Assembly (NCBI RefSeq): GCF_030811835.1 | Contig: NZ_JAUSRO010000020.1 | Span: 38,574-102,573 of the forward strand | DNA: 64,000 bases | From: Variovorax ginsengisoli | GTDB lineage: Bacteria > Pseudomonadota > Gammaproteobacteria > Burkholderiales > Burkholderiaceae_C | Reading direction: 5' to 3' | Part shown: positions 51,696 through 61,222 of the stretch, in pieces | Layout: the number at the start of each line of letters is the position of its first letter | Numbering within the stretch: position 1 is the stretch's first letter | Program-made: the position numbers and the translations under genes | Notes under the pieces: model-generated | Databases searched by the model: none | The model's input: only the letters and a program-made list of their open reading frames with translations | What the model was told of the DNA's origin: nothing

Positions 51696-52871
51696 TCAGC
51701 CCCCCACCACCGGCTCACCCAGATTCAACATCAGCCGGTTCGCCCACGCGAAGATGGCCACCGCGTGCAGCGCATCGAGAATCTCGAGGTTCGACAGGCC
51801 CGCGGCACGCGCGGCCAGCAACTGCGCGGCGCCAAAGCCGGCAGGGTCGCGGGTCAGCTCGATCGACAGATGCACGATGGCCCGCTCGCGCGCATTGGTG
51901 CCGGCGGTCTCGGGGTCGGTGAACACCTGGGCGATCACATCGTTGCGCCGCGCGAGTTGCTCGAAGCGCTGCGCATGCACCGACGCACAGTACACGCAGC
52001 CATTGATGCGCGAGACCACCGCGCTGGCCAGTTCACGCTCGGCGCGCGACAGGCCGCCCGGTGCGTACATGATCGCGTTGAACACCGTGGCGCGTTCCTG
52101 CAGGATGCGCGGCTGCTGCACCAGCAGCAGGTAATAGTCGGAGCTGCGGGCCTTCGGGTGGCTGGTGTCCAGCACCCGCACCTGCTCGGCCGTGGCCTGC
52201 GTCAGGTCGAGCACCGGCAGCCACGACTTCCAGCCCAGCACTTCGCTGGTGAAGCCGTTGATGCGCAGCGGCTCGCCGGGTGGCGGCAGGTTGGCCGGGT
52301 GCACGAAAGGCGCGCTCTCTTCGGCTGCAACGGGCGCCACCGCATCGCCGCCGAGCGCTGCCAGCGCCTGCAGGCCCGCGACCACGCGCACCTGGTAGGC
52401 GACGAAGGCGATCAGCTGTGCCAGCGCCACCACCTCGGCCGTGGTCAGGCCCGCGGCGGGCAGCGTCAGCAGCGCCGCACGGTCCCCTTCGACAGGCCGA
52501 TCGGTCAGCGTGCGGGTGAAGGCGAGCACGGCCTCTAGGCGCGGGCCCTCACCGAAGGCGGCGAGCGACTCGACGGCCGCCCCGTCCGCCGCCGCCTGCT
52601 GCGCCGCGCTCAGCGGCGCGAGCGCATCGAGCTGCGCGCGATAGTGCGCCTGCAGCGCGGTGCTGCCGGCGCTGCGCGCGATCGCATGCGCGGCCAACAG
52701 GCGCTCGACCAGCGGTGGCCCCGACAGCGCCGGATCGAACAGCGCCGCGTAGCTGCCCTGCGTGGCCACTGCCACCTTGTCACGCTGGTGGCGCACGGCG
52801 TAGACCGGGCTGTCGGCGGCCAACGGCACGCAGGCATCGACGAGGTCGGTGGAAAGAGGCGAATCGGTCAT
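51696..52871 (-). CDS. Fused CMD-domain and alkylhydroperoxidase-domain protein
   Basis: 391 residues made of two AhpD-type halves. Residues 1-190 are a carboxymuconolactone-decarboxylase-like domain lacking the redox cysteines (ALAQLIAFVAYQVRVVAGL). Residues 200-391 hold GFTSEVLGWKSWLPVLDL, then the active motif NGCVYCASVHAQRF with Cys-x2-Cys at about 292-295 and a nearby His. From memory these correspond to the separate families CMD Avi_7170 and alkylhydroperoxidase Avi_7169; here they are fused. The second half is probably a thiol peroxidase. Last gene of the eight-gene operon, overlapping the BAAT-like gene (ATGA). Confidence 0.88.
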   Translation of the reverse strand: MTDSPLSTDLVDACVPLAADSPVYAVRHQRDKVAVATQGSYAALFDPALSGPPLVERLLAAHAIARSAGSTALQAHYRAQLDALAPLSAAQQAAADGAAVESLAAFGEGPRLEAVLAFTRTLTDRPVEGDRAALLTLPAAGLTTAEVVALAQLIAFVAYQVRVVAGLQALAALGGDAVAPVAAEESAPFVHPANLPPPGEPLRINGFTSEVLGWKSWLPVLDLTQATAEQVRVLDTSHPKARSSDYYLLLVQQPRILQERATVFNAIMYAPGGLSRAERELASAVVSRINGCVYCASVHAQRFEQLARRNDVIAQVFTDPETAGTNARERAIVHLSIELTRDPAGFGAAQLLAARAAGLSNLEILDALHAVAIFAWANRLMLNLGEPVVGG

Positions 52872-54154
52872 GGGTGGTGTCTCCAGGAATCAGAAAGAAA
52901 ACGCAGCACGCCCTGCCACGACGCTTCGTCCGCATGCGCGTTGTGGGCAGGCGTGCCGCCCGTGGTGCTGCGCCGCCCCGACACAAGATGCGCGTAGCCC
53001 AGCTGGGTGGTCGGCACATACGGGAACAGGATCGAATGGCCCGCGCCCTCGAAGTCCAGATGCGTCACCGCATGCGGATGGCCGAACTGCGCCAGGCGCT
53101 CGGTCACCATGCGGCTGTAGAGACTCGACGGCCAGGAGCCGTCGTCGGTGGCCGACAGCAGCATCACCGGACCGCGAATGCGCTCGACCCGGATGCGGGC
53201 GCGCTCGACCGCATCCGGGTCCTGCAGCGCAGTCAGCAGCGCGGCAGCATGACGGCGCGGCTCCGGGCCTTCGTCCCACGGCGCCCAGGTGGCCGTGCGG
53301 TTGTGCTCCCACACGTGCGGCAGCGGCTGGCCGCGGAAGATCCAGGCCGGGCCTTCGCGGCCGAGGGCCGGGTCGCAGGCGTTCTGCGCGCAGTGCACCA
53401 CGGCGCCGGGCACGTAGCCGATCACGGCCGAGACCGACTCCGGGAACAAGGTGCCCAGCAGCAGCACCAGTTCCCCGCCGCGCGACTGGCCGCTGAGTGC
53501 AACGAAGCCGCGCGCCGGCTGCACCGTGCGATGCAGCCAGGCCAGCGCGGTCTCGAAGTACTCGAGCTTCGTGGCGGAGATGTAGTCCGACAGCCCCGGC
53601 GCCTTGAAATAGGCGAGCGCAAACGCGGCATAGCCGTGCGAGGCATAGAGCGCGGCGCGCGGCTCGTTGATGCCGCCGCCCGATCCGTTGAGAATCATCA
53701 CCGCCGGATGCGGCCCCGGCCCCGCCGGCAGGTAGAGCGTGCCGACCAGGCCGTCTTCGCGCACCTCGCGGCGCGTCACGCCCTTGCCCGCCAGGCGTTG
53801 CACGAAGCCGCCCTGCAGCACGGCGCCGTCTGCGCGCAGCACCGTGATGTCAGTACGCAACGCGGCGCCCGGTTCCGCGCCGAAAGGCTCGCGCGCACCG
53901 GGGGTGTCGGGCACCTGCGACCAGACCAGACCCATCGCAGACACGCCGTCGTAGCTGCCTGAGACCGGCGCATCGCGCTGCAGGTCGACGGTGCCGCTGG
54001 CATCGGCCACGAAGCGCGCCGCGGCCCGCCACGGCACGCCTGGCCCACGCAGCGTGCAGCTCACGACTTCGATCTCCTCGCCCGGCGCCAGCCCATCGAC
54101 CGCGATGCGCCGCGGCACGTCGATCAGCGCGTCGGCCGGTGTAATGCTCAGCAT
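52868..54154 (-). CDS. BAAT/acyl-CoA thioesterase-like alpha/beta hydrolase
   Basis: 428 residues. The N-terminal part (to about 140) is the immunoglobulin-like domain of bile acid-CoA:amino acid acyltransferase/thioesterases (MLSITPADALIDVPRRIAVDGLAPGEEIEV, TLRGPGVPWRAAARF). The C-terminal alpha/beta hydrolase has the nucleophile Ser in SGQSRGGEL (about residue 223), Asp near LLSATDDGSW and His in GAGHSILFPY. Likely cleaves acyl-CoA, acyl-amide or ester bonds. It sits in a peptide-transporter operon, so an N-acylated substrate is plausible. The next gene upstream is the binding protein, 10 bases away. Confidence 0.87.
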   Translation of the reverse strand: MLSITPADALIDVPRRIAVDGLAPGEEIEVVSCTLRGPGVPWRAAARFVADASGTVDLQRDAPVSGSYDGVSAMGLVWSQVPDTPGAREPFGAEPGAALRTDITVLRADGAVLQGGFVQRLAGKGVTRREVREDGLVGTLYLPAGPGPHPAVMILNGSGGGINEPRAALYASHGYAAFALAYFKAPGLSDYISATKLEYFETALAWLHRTVQPARGFVALSGQSRGGELVLLLGTLFPESVSAVIGYVPGAVVHCAQNACDPALGREGPAWIFRGQPLPHVWEHNRTATWAPWDEGPEPRRHAAALLTALQDPDAVERARIRVERIRGPVMLLSATDDGSWPSSLYSRMVTERLAQFGHPHAVTHLDFEGAGHSILFPYVPTTQLGYAHLVSGRRSTTGGTPAHNAHADEASWQGVLRFLSDSWRHHP

Positions 54155-54164
54155 GCGTGCGGCC

Positions 54165-55730
54165 TCACTTGGTGCGCGTGACCTGCATGGCGGTCGTGCG
54201 GTCGCTCAGCAGCGGCACGACCTTCAGGCCCTTCTTCGCGGCCCAGATGTTCTGGTAGTGGAACAGCGGAATCTGCCCCACGTCGTCCGTCACCAGCTTG
54301 GCGGCATGGCGAAAGATGGCTTCGCGGCGCGGTGCATCGAACTCCACCGTGGCGGCGTCCAGCGCCTTGTCGACCGACTCGTTGCTGTAGCGGCCCCAGT
54401 TGTTGGAGCCGCGTCCGCGCTTGGCGTCGTTGGTGGCCAGCGTCTGCAGCAGGCCGTAACCGGCTTCGCCCGTGCCATTGCCCCAGGCGATCACGCTCAC
54501 GGCAAATTCGTTCTTGTTCGCGCGGCTCGAATACACCGCCCATGGCACCACCTCGACCTTGGTCTTCACGCCGATCCGGCTCCAGAACTGGGCCACTGCC
54601 TGCACCGTCTCGGGCGCCTGCGGGTAGCGGTCGCCCGGCACGTGGATCGCAATCTGGAAGCCCTGCGGAAAGCCGGCCTCGGCCAGCAGCTTCTTCGCCT
54701 GCTCCGCGTTGTAGGCAATGTCCTTGACCTCCGGGTTGTAGCCGAAGCTGCCCTTGGGCATCCACTGGTTGGCCTCGGTCACCGTGCCCTGCAGCACGCG
54801 GTCGACGATGGCCTTGCGGTTGATGCCCAACGACAGCGCCTGGCGCACACGCACGTCGAGCAGCGGGTTCTTCTCGAGCGGCTTGCCCGCGTTGTCGGTG
54901 ATGAACTCGTTGGGGCCGGCCTTGAAGCTCGGCTGCAGCAGCAGCACGCGCAGGCCGGGGTACGTGTAGACGCTGACCTTCGGGTCCTTGCGCAGCTTCT
55001 CGACGTCGGTCACGGCCACCTTGTCGATCACGTCCACGTCACCCGCGAGCAGCGCGGCCGTGCGCGCCGCGCCGTTGTTGATGAATCGGTAGTTGACCTT
55101 CTCCCACAGCGGCTTCGGCCCGTAGTAGCCCGGGTTGCGCTCGAACACCGTGCGGTCGCCCGGCACGTACGAAATGAACTTGTAGGGGCCGGTGCCGATC
55201 ACCGCGCGCCCCGCGTTGTAGTCCTCCGTCTTCGACTTCTCGCCCACGTGCTTGCTCACGATGTAGATCGACGCGATGTCCAGCGGCAGCATCGGGTTGG
55301 GCGTGTTGGTCTTGATGATGAGCGTGGCCGGGTCCTTGGCGGTGGCCGACTCCACCGTGCGCAGCGCGCCCGAATACGAGGCCACGCTGCCTGGCACGCT
55401 GCGCGCGCGCTGGAACGAAAACACGATGTCGTCGGCCGTGAACGGCGTGCCGTCCTGCCACTTGACGTCGGTGCGCAGCTTGAATTCCCAGGTCTTGTCG
55501 TCCAGCGTCTTCCAGCTCAACGCCAGCGCGGGTTCGAGCTTGCCGCCGTCGCGCGAATTGATGATCGAGTCCCAGAAGTGCAACGCGAGCGAACGGTCGC
55601 CCGCATGGTTGTTGAGCTGCGGATCCACCGAGGAGACCGGGTCGGCGAAGGCGATGGAGAGCGTCTGGGCCGATGCGGCTGTGCCCGTGGCAAGCAATGC
55701 GGCGGCAACGATGGGGAGCAAACGGTTCAT
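54165..55730 (-). CDS. ABC transporter substrate-binding protein, family 5 (peptide/opine type)
   Basis: 521 residues with signal peptide (cleavage near ASAQT, about residue 22) and the family 5 fold: TWEFKLRTDVKWQDGTPFTADDIVFSF, NPGYYG, ALSLGINRKAIVDRVLQG. It delivers peptides, opines, glutathione-like or nickel-chelate ligands; the ligand is unknown. From memory such proteins accompany CMD/alkylhydroperoxidase and FMN-monooxygenase genes in the KPN_01854-type locus. It is encoded directly before the fused ATPase gene on the same strand (31-base gap). Confidence 0.9.
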   Translation of the reverse strand: MNRLLPIVAAALLATGTAASAQTLSIAFADPVSSVDPQLNNHAGDRSLALHFWDSIINSRDGGKLEPALALSWKTLDDKTWEFKLRTDVKWQDGTPFTADDIVFSFQRARSVPGSVASYSGALRTVESATAKDPATLIIKTNTPNPMLPLDIASIYIVSKHVGEKSKTEDYNAGRAVIGTGPYKFISYVPGDRTVFERNPGYYGPKPLWEKVNYRFINNGAARTAALLAGDVDVIDKVAVTDVEKLRKDPKVSVYTYPGLRVLLLQPSFKAGPNEFITDNAGKPLEKNPLLDVRVRQALSLGINRKAIVDRVLQGTVTEANQWMPKGSFGYNPEVKDIAYNAEQAKKLLAEAGFPQGFQIAIHVPGDRYPQAPETVQAVAQFWSRIGVKTKVEVVPWAVYSSRANKNEFAVSVIAWGNGTGEAGYGLLQTLATNDAKRGRGSNNWGRYSNESVDKALDAATVEFDAPRREAIFRHAAKLVTDDVGQIPLFHYQNIWAAKKGLKVVPLLSDRTTAMQVTRTK

Positions 55731-55761
55731 GTTGAAAATCCTTCAGGCAAAAAGACGGGGA

Positions 55762-57831
55762 TCAGATGGAAGCGTCGTCGTACAGGTGGCAGGCCGTGGC
55801 ATGCCGCACCGCAATGCCGCGCAGCCGCGGCACCTCGGTGCGGCAGCGCGGCATCGCCTGCGGACACCGGGGGTGGAAGTGGCAGCCTGAGGGCGGCGCG
55901 ATCGGGCTCGGAATCTCGCCCCGGATCGCGCTGAACACGGTGCGGCGTGCGTCGATGCTCGGAATTTCCGCCAGCAGCGCCTGCGTGTACGGATGGCTCG
56001 GCCGTGTGAACAGCTCGGCCACCGGCGCGCTTTCGACCACGCGGCCCAGGTACATCACCACCACGCGGTCGCACAGATGCTCGATCACGCCCAGGTCGTG
56101 GCTGATGAAGAGATAGGCCAGCCCCAACTGGTCGCGCAGGTCCATGAACAGGTTCAGGATCTGCGCCTGGATCGACACGTCCAGCGCGGCCACGGCCTCG
56201 TCGCAGACCAGCATCGACGGCTGCACCGCCAGCGCGCGCGCAATGCCGATGCGCTGGCGCTGGCCGCCGCTGAACTGGTGCGGGTAGCGGTGGCGCAGCG
56301 CGGGGTCGAGCCCGGCGCGCTGCAGCTGGGCGCACACATAGTCGTCCTGCCCGACCGCGTCGGTCAGGCCGTGCAGCAGCGCGGCCTCGCCCACGATGCG
56401 CGAAACGCGCAGGCGCGGGTTCAGGCTCGCATACGGGTCCTGGAACACCATTTGAATGCGCAGGCGGGCGGCGAGCTGTTCCTCCGCCGACAGGCTCGCG
56501 ACCGGCTTGCCACCAACAATCACCTCACCCTCGGTGGGCGTCAGCAGGCCCGCGGCGATGCGGCCCAGCGTCGACTTGCCACAGCCCGATTCACCCACCA
56601 GGCCAACCACCTCGCCAGGCCGCACCGACAGATCGACGCCATCGACCGCGTGCGTGACGACCGGCGCTTTGCTCAGACCCACGCTGCGCAGCGCGCGGCC
56701 CACCGCCCCTGGCGGTGGCGTGGCGCCAAAGCGTTGTGCGACCTGCTTCAACTCGATCAGCGGCACACCCTCTTCCAGCGCCGCCGCGCGTGCCATGGCG
56801 GGCAGCGCCATCGGCACCGCAGGCGCCGGCTTGCCATGCTGCGGATGGAAGCAGCGCACCGTGTGCCACGGCGCGTCGTGCCGCGGATGCGAAATCTCGG
56901 GCCGCTGCGCGCAGGCCGCATCCGCATGCGGGCAGCGCGGCGCAAAAGCGCAGCCAGCCGGCATGTTCAACAGGCTGGGCGTCATGCCCTGGATCTGCCG
57001 CAGGCGCGCGCCACGCTCGTTGGCGCTCGGCAGGCTGTCGATGAGCCCCCGCGTGTACGGATGCTGCGGATGGTCGAGCACGTCGGCCACCGTGCCGTGC
57101 TCCACGATGCGCCCGGCGTACATCACGGCAATTTCGTCGGCCAGGCTCGCCACCACCGACAGGTCGTGGCTGATCCAGATGAGCGAGGTGCCGGTTTCAC
57201 GCACCAGTTTCTGCACTTCCGAGAGGATCTGCGCCTGGATGGTCACGTCCAGCGCGGTGGTCGGCTCGTCCGCAATGATCAGGTCGGGGCCGTGCAGCAT
57301 GGCGATGGCAATCGCCACCCGCTGGCGCATGCCACCCGACAGCTGGTGCGGGTAGGCGCGCAGGCGCTCTTCGGGGCTGGGAATGCCCATGCGCGCGAGC
57401 GTGTCGCGCGCATGGCGGCGCGCTTCGTCGGTGGACACGCGCTTGTGCGCCTTCACCGCCTCGATCATCTGCGTGTCGACCCGCAGCACCGGGTTGAGCG
57501 TGGCCATCGGGTCCTGGAAGATCATCGCGATGCGGTTGCCCTGCAGCTCGCGCCGCTCGGTCGTCGGCAGCTGCGTGAGTTCGCGGCCCTGGAACAGCAC
57601 CTGTCCGCCTTCGACCTTGCCCGGTGGATCGACCAGGCCCATGATCGAAAAGCCGGTCACCGACTTGCCCGAACCCGACTCCCCCACCAGTCCCAGCACC
57701 TTGCCGCGGCCCAGTGTGAACGACACGCCATCGACCACCGGCAGCACGCCGGCGCGCGTGTGGAAGCGCGTCTGCAGGTTGCGGACTTCGAGCGTCGGGA
57801 CTTCGAGGTCCTGCACGGGAACTGCGCTCAT
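55762..57831 (-). CDS. Fused double ATP-binding protein of a peptide-type ABC transporter (DppD-DppF fusion)
   Basis: 689 residues with two complete nucleotide-binding domains. The first has Walker A GESGSGKS (residues 50-57), signature LSGGMRQR and Walker B LIIADEPTTALD, ending with the oligopeptide C-terminal CAFAPRCPHADAAC. The second, from about residue 380, has GESGCGKS, FSGGQRQR and LVCDEAVAALD (CDE instead of ADE), ending with CHFHPRCPQAMPRC. The start ATG overlaps the permease stop (ATGA, 57828-57831). Energises uptake through the DppB/DppC pair; same operon as the family 5 binding protein. Confidence 0.94.
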   Translation of the reverse strand: MSAVPVQDLEVPTLEVRNLQTRFHTRAGVLPVVDGVSFTLGRGKVLGLVGESGSGKSVTGFSIMGLVDPPGKVEGGQVLFQGRELTQLPTTERRELQGNRIAMIFQDPMATLNPVLRVDTQMIEAVKAHKRVSTDEARRHARDTLARMGIPSPEERLRAYPHQLSGGMRQRVAIAIAMLHGPDLIIADEPTTALDVTIQAQILSEVQKLVRETGTSLIWISHDLSVVASLADEIAVMYAGRIVEHGTVADVLDHPQHPYTRGLIDSLPSANERGARLRQIQGMTPSLLNMPAGCAFAPRCPHADAACAQRPEISHPRHDAPWHTVRCFHPQHGKPAPAVPMALPAMARAAALEEGVPLIELKQVAQRFGATPPPGAVGRALRSVGLSKAPVVTHAVDGVDLSVRPGEVVGLVGESGCGKSTLGRIAAGLLTPTEGEVIVGGKPVASLSAEEQLAARLRIQMVFQDPYASLNPRLRVSRIVGEAALLHGLTDAVGQDDYVCAQLQRAGLDPALRHRYPHQFSGGQRQRIGIARALAVQPSMLVCDEAVAALDVSIQAQILNLFMDLRDQLGLAYLFISHDLGVIEHLCDRVVVMYLGRVVESAPVAELFTRPSHPYTQALLAEIPSIDARRTVFSAIRGEIPSPIAPPSGCHFHPRCPQAMPRCRTEVPRLRGIAVRHATACHLYDDASI

Positions 57832-58727
57832 TTCTGAAGCCTCGGGTTGAGCACGTCGCGCAACTGGTCGCCCACCAGGTTGATCGCGACGATGGCGGCC
57901 AGCAAGGCAACGCCGGGGAAGAAGCTGATCCAGTATTCGTTGGACAGCAGGTACTGATAGCCGTTGGAAATCAGCAGGCCCAGCGAGGGCTCGGTGATCG
58001 GCACGCCCAGGCCCAGGAAGGACAGCGTCGCCTCCAGCGTGATGGCGCGCGCAATCTGCAGCGCGCCGATCACCAGCAGCGGCGGCAGGCAGTTCGGCAG
58101 GATGTGGCCGGTGACGATGCGCCAGCGCGGAATGCCCTGCCCCTGCGCCGCGTCCACATACTCGCGCCGCGCCTCCACCAGCGCCTGGCCACGGGCGGTG
58201 CGCGCGTAGTACGCCCATTCGAGCAGCACCAGCGTGAGCATGACGTTGCCCACGCCCTTGCCCAGGTAGGCCAGGATCATCAGCGCCATCAGGATGGTGG
58301 GAAACGACAGCAGCAGGTCGACCAGCCGCATCAGCAATGCATCCACCTTGCCGCCGGCATAGGCGGCCACCAGGCCGATCAGCGTGCCAACCACCGCTGC
58401 AATCAGCGCCGAACCCACGCCCACCGTCAGGCTGATGCGCAGCCCGTAGACGATGGCCGAGTACAGGTCGCGGCCCTGGCCGTCGGTGCCCAGCCAGTAG
58501 GTGTAGCCGCCCTCGCTGCTCTGTGAGCCGGGTGGCAGGCGCGCGTCGAGCACGTCGAGCTGCATCAGGTCGTAGGGATTCTGCGGCGTGATCCAGGGCG
58601 CGAGCAATGCGGCCAGCACCACCAGCCCCAGCAGCACCAGCCCGCCGACGGCGATGCGAGAGCGCAGAAAGTCAGCGGCCACGCGCCACCAGATCGAGCG
58701 TTCGTCGTAGCTTTTCACTGCGCTCAT
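57828..58727 (-). CDS. Peptide-type ABC transporter permease, DppC family
   Basis: 299 residues, about six membrane helices; the first begins SRIAVGGLVLLGLVVLAALLAPWI. DppC-type features are the long periplasmic loop YWLGTDGQGRDLYSAIVYGLRISLTVGVGSALIA and the EAA-like loop EYVDAAQGQGIPRWRIVTGHILPN, which contacts the ATPase. ATG 58727 overlaps the DppB stop. Confidence 0.93.
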   Translation of the reverse strand: MSAVKSYDERSIWWRVAADFLRSRIAVGGLVLLGLVVLAALLAPWITPQNPYDLMQLDVLDARLPPGSQSSEGGYTYWLGTDGQGRDLYSAIVYGLRISLTVGVGSALIAAVVGTLIGLVAAYAGGKVDALLMRLVDLLLSFPTILMALMILAYLGKGVGNVMLTLVLLEWAYYARTARGQALVEARREYVDAAQGQGIPRWRIVTGHILPNCLPPLLVIGALQIARAITLEATLSFLGLGVPITEPSLGLLISNGYQYLLSNEYWISFFPGVALLAAIVAINLVGDQLRDVLNPRLQK

Positions 58728-59698
58728 CTCGCACCTTCCAGTCGAACGCGTGGGTCCAGCAATTTGTAGAGCAGGTCGACGATGAGGTTCAGCGTCACGA
58801 AGATCACCACCACCACCATCAGGTAGGCCACCACGACCGGCCGGTCGAGCGAATTGATGCTGTCGAGGATGAGCTTGCCCGCGCCCGGCCAGGCGAAGAT
58901 GCTTTCGGTGACCACCGCGTACGCGATGGTGGCGCCCAGCTCCAGCCCCAGCACCGTGACCAGCGGGATCATGGTGTTGCGCATGACGTGCATCAGCACC
59001 ACGCGCGTGGGCGTCAGGCCCTTGGCGCGCGCGAACTTGACGTAGTCCTGCGGCAGCACCTCGCGCACCCCGGCCCGCGTCAGGCGCAGCACCAGCGAAA
59101 TCTTGAACAGCGCCAGGTTGAAGGCCGGCAGCAGCAGGTGCTGCCAGCCGTCGAGCGTGAGCCACGACCACTGCACGCCGAACAGCTCACGGGTGGCGCC
59201 GCGCCCGCTGGCCGGCAACCAGCCCAGCTGCACACTGAACACCATGATCAGCATCAGCGCCACCCAGAAGGCCGGCAGCGAAAAGCCGACGATGCTGGTC
59301 GCCATGAGCGTGCGCGACACGGGGTGGTCTGGCTTCATGCCCGCGAACAGCCCCAGCGGCACCCCCAGCACAATGGCCATCAGCAGCGCCACGAAGGCCA
59401 GTTCCATGGTCGCCGGCAGGCGCTGCAGGATCAGGCGCACCGCGTCTTCCTGGTAGACGAAGCTGCGGCCCAGGCTGCCGTGCAGCGCCCCGTCGACGAA
59501 AGCCAGGTACTGGCGCCACAGCGGCTGGTCGAGCCCGAGCCGCGCGATGGCCGCCAGGCGTTCCTGCTGGTTCATGTCCTCGCCGATGAGGATGTCGATC
59601 GGGTTGCCAATGGCATGCAGCCCGATGAAGACGATCAGCGTCATCGCCACCACCACGCCGAACGCCTGCAGCAGACGGCGAACCAGCCAACCCGTCAT
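58724..59698 (-). CDS. Peptide-type ABC transporter permease, DppB family
   Basis: 324 residues: N-terminal helix (RRLLQAFGVVVAMTLIVFIGLHAIG), periplasmic insert with GNPIDILIGEDMNQQERLAAIARLGLDQPLWRQYLAF, then about five helices and the EAA loop DYVKFARAKGLTPTRVVLMHVMRN. The start overlaps the flavoprotein stop (ATGA, 59695-59698) and its stop overlaps the DppC start. Confidence 0.93.
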   Translation of the reverse strand: MTGWLVRRLLQAFGVVVAMTLIVFIGLHAIGNPIDILIGEDMNQQERLAAIARLGLDQPLWRQYLAFVDGALHGSLGRSFVYQEDAVRLILQRLPATMELAFVALLMAIVLGVPLGLFAGMKPDHPVSRTLMATSIVGFSLPAFWVALMLIMVFSVQLGWLPASGRGATRELFGVQWSWLTLDGWQHLLLPAFNLALFKISLVLRLTRAGVREVLPQDYVKFARAKGLTPTRVVLMHVMRNTMIPLVTVLGLELGATIAYAVVTESIFAWPGAGKLILDSINSLDRPVVVAYLMVVVVIFVTLNLIVDLLYKLLDPRVRLEGAR

Positions 59699-61212
59699 CG
59701 CGCCACCTCGTGGCCGTTAGGGTCCTCGGCCTCGGCTTCGGTAGCGGCTTGATTTTCGGGCTCGATGTACGGCGGCAGCACCGACGGCGTCCACTCGTCG
59801 CCGTCGAGCTCCGGCTCGGCATAGCGCTGCATGGCGACGAAGTGCTGGTCGACGTCTTCGCGCAACAGGGCCGCAGCGAGGCCGCGCGCCAGCCGCTGGG
59901 CGCCGTCGGTGATCTGCGGAATGTCGCCCGCCGCCGCACCGTGCGAGAGCGAAGCGGCATAGTTGAAGCAGTGCACGCGCGCGAGGCCGGGGCAGGCACC
60001 GGGCGTCTTTTCCTGGAATTCGAAGAGCGGGCCGAGGTCCGGCGATTCGGCCAGCTCGCTGTCGGCCATGCCTTCCGGCGGCGCGAAGCGGTCTTGCCAC
60101 ACGCGAACCTGCGATGCAAAAGCAGCGAACTCGGGCCGCAGCGTCCAGTCGGTGCGAAAGCCGGTGCTGAACACGACGAAGTCCGCGGCCAGCGGGCCCT
60201 TGGGGGTGTCCAGGCGCAGCGCGCCGTCGGCCCGCTGGGTGGCACCGAGCACAGGCGTGCCCAGCTGGAAATGCGCATTCGCGTGGCGCGACACGCGCAG
60301 CGTGCTGCCGTGCGGCGGCGGCACCTGCTGCACGTTGATGTAGTGGCGCATGCGCCATTTCCATTCGTCGGGCAGTTGCCAGAACCCGTGCACCATGCCG
60401 GGGTTGCCCGCGCCCTTGCCCTTGTTGACCCGAGGCAGATCGGCGCGGCGGATCAGCAGATCGACGCGCGCTGCGCCAGCCTCCAGCGCGGTGGCGGCGG
60501 CGTCCATGGCGGACGCGCCGCCACCGACCACGGCCACGCGCAGGCCTTGCAGGCTCGCGGCGTCCCAGCGCTCCGACGAATGCGCCCAACGCGCGCGCGG
60601 CAGCGAAGCGGCCCAGTCGGGCACCCAGGCACCGCCCAGGCCGTCGCGGCCGGTGGCGAGCACCACGTGACGCGCCTGCACGCTGTAGGGCCTGTCACCT
60701 GCGGCCAGGTCGATCAGATCGATCTGCACCACGCCGTCCGCACGCGGCAGCACCGCACTGACCTGCTGGTCGTTTCGCACGTCGAGCGCCAGCACGCGCC
60801 GGTACCAGCGCAGGTACTCGGCCCACTGCAGGCGCGGGATCTTGTCGAGCGCGTCCCACGCAGCCAGGCCGAACTGGGCCTCGAACCACGCCCGAAAGGT
60901 CAGTGCCGGCAGGCCGAGCGCGGGGCCGGTGAGTTCCTTGGGCGAGCGCAGCGTTTCCATGCGCGCGGTGGTTGCCCACGGCCCTTCGAAGCCGGCCGGC
61001 GCGCGGTCATAGATGCGCGCGCGCAGGCCCAGATGGGTGAGCGTGGCCAGCAGCGCCAGGCCTGCCATGCCGCCGCCAACGATGGCGACGTCCAGCGGCG
61101 CCTCCGCCGCGCCAGCTTTGGGGGGCACCCAGCTTTTGGCGGGCAGGCCGAGCCACGACAGGTCTTGTCGCAGGCGGGCTTCAAGTGCGGGCAGGCCGAT
61201 CTCTGCAGTCAT
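59695..61212 (-). CDS. FAD/NAD(P)-binding flavin monooxygenase-like protein
   Basis: 505 residues. The first Rossmann motif DVAIVGGGMAGLALLATL (GxGxxG, residues 46-51) binds FAD; a second, LRVAVVGGGASAMDAAATALE (about 210-230), should bind NADPH, as in flavin-containing and siderophore N-hydroxylating monooxygenases. Thus an N- or S-oxygenation or Baeyer-Villiger step is possible. Encoded directly before the DppB permease and directly after the LysR gene. The ATG at 61212 gives a 10-base gap to the LysR stop; an upstream ATG (61251) would overlap it by 29 bases. Confidence 0.85.
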   Translation of the reverse strand: MTAEIGLPALEARLRQDLSWLGLPAKSWVPPKAGAAEAPLDVAIVGGGMAGLALLATLTHLGLRARIYDRAPAGFEGPWATTARMETLRSPKELTGPALGLPALTFRAWFEAQFGLAAWDALDKIPRLQWAEYLRWYRRVLALDVRNDQQVSAVLPRADGVVQIDLIDLAAGDRPYSVQARHVVLATGRDGLGGAWVPDWAASLPRARWAHSSERWDAASLQGLRVAVVGGGASAMDAAATALEAGAARVDLLIRRADLPRVNKGKGAGNPGMVHGFWQLPDEWKWRMRHYINVQQVPPPHGSTLRVSRHANAHFQLGTPVLGATQRADGALRLDTPKGPLAADFVVFSTGFRTDWTLRPEFAAFASQVRVWQDRFAPPEGMADSELAESPDLGPLFEFQEKTPGACPGLARVHCFNYAASLSHGAAAGDIPQITDGAQRLARGLAAALLREDVDQHFVAMQRYAEPELDGDEWTPSVLPPYIEPENQAATEAEAEDPNGHEVAR

Positions 61213-61222
61213 CGGGGGGCTT

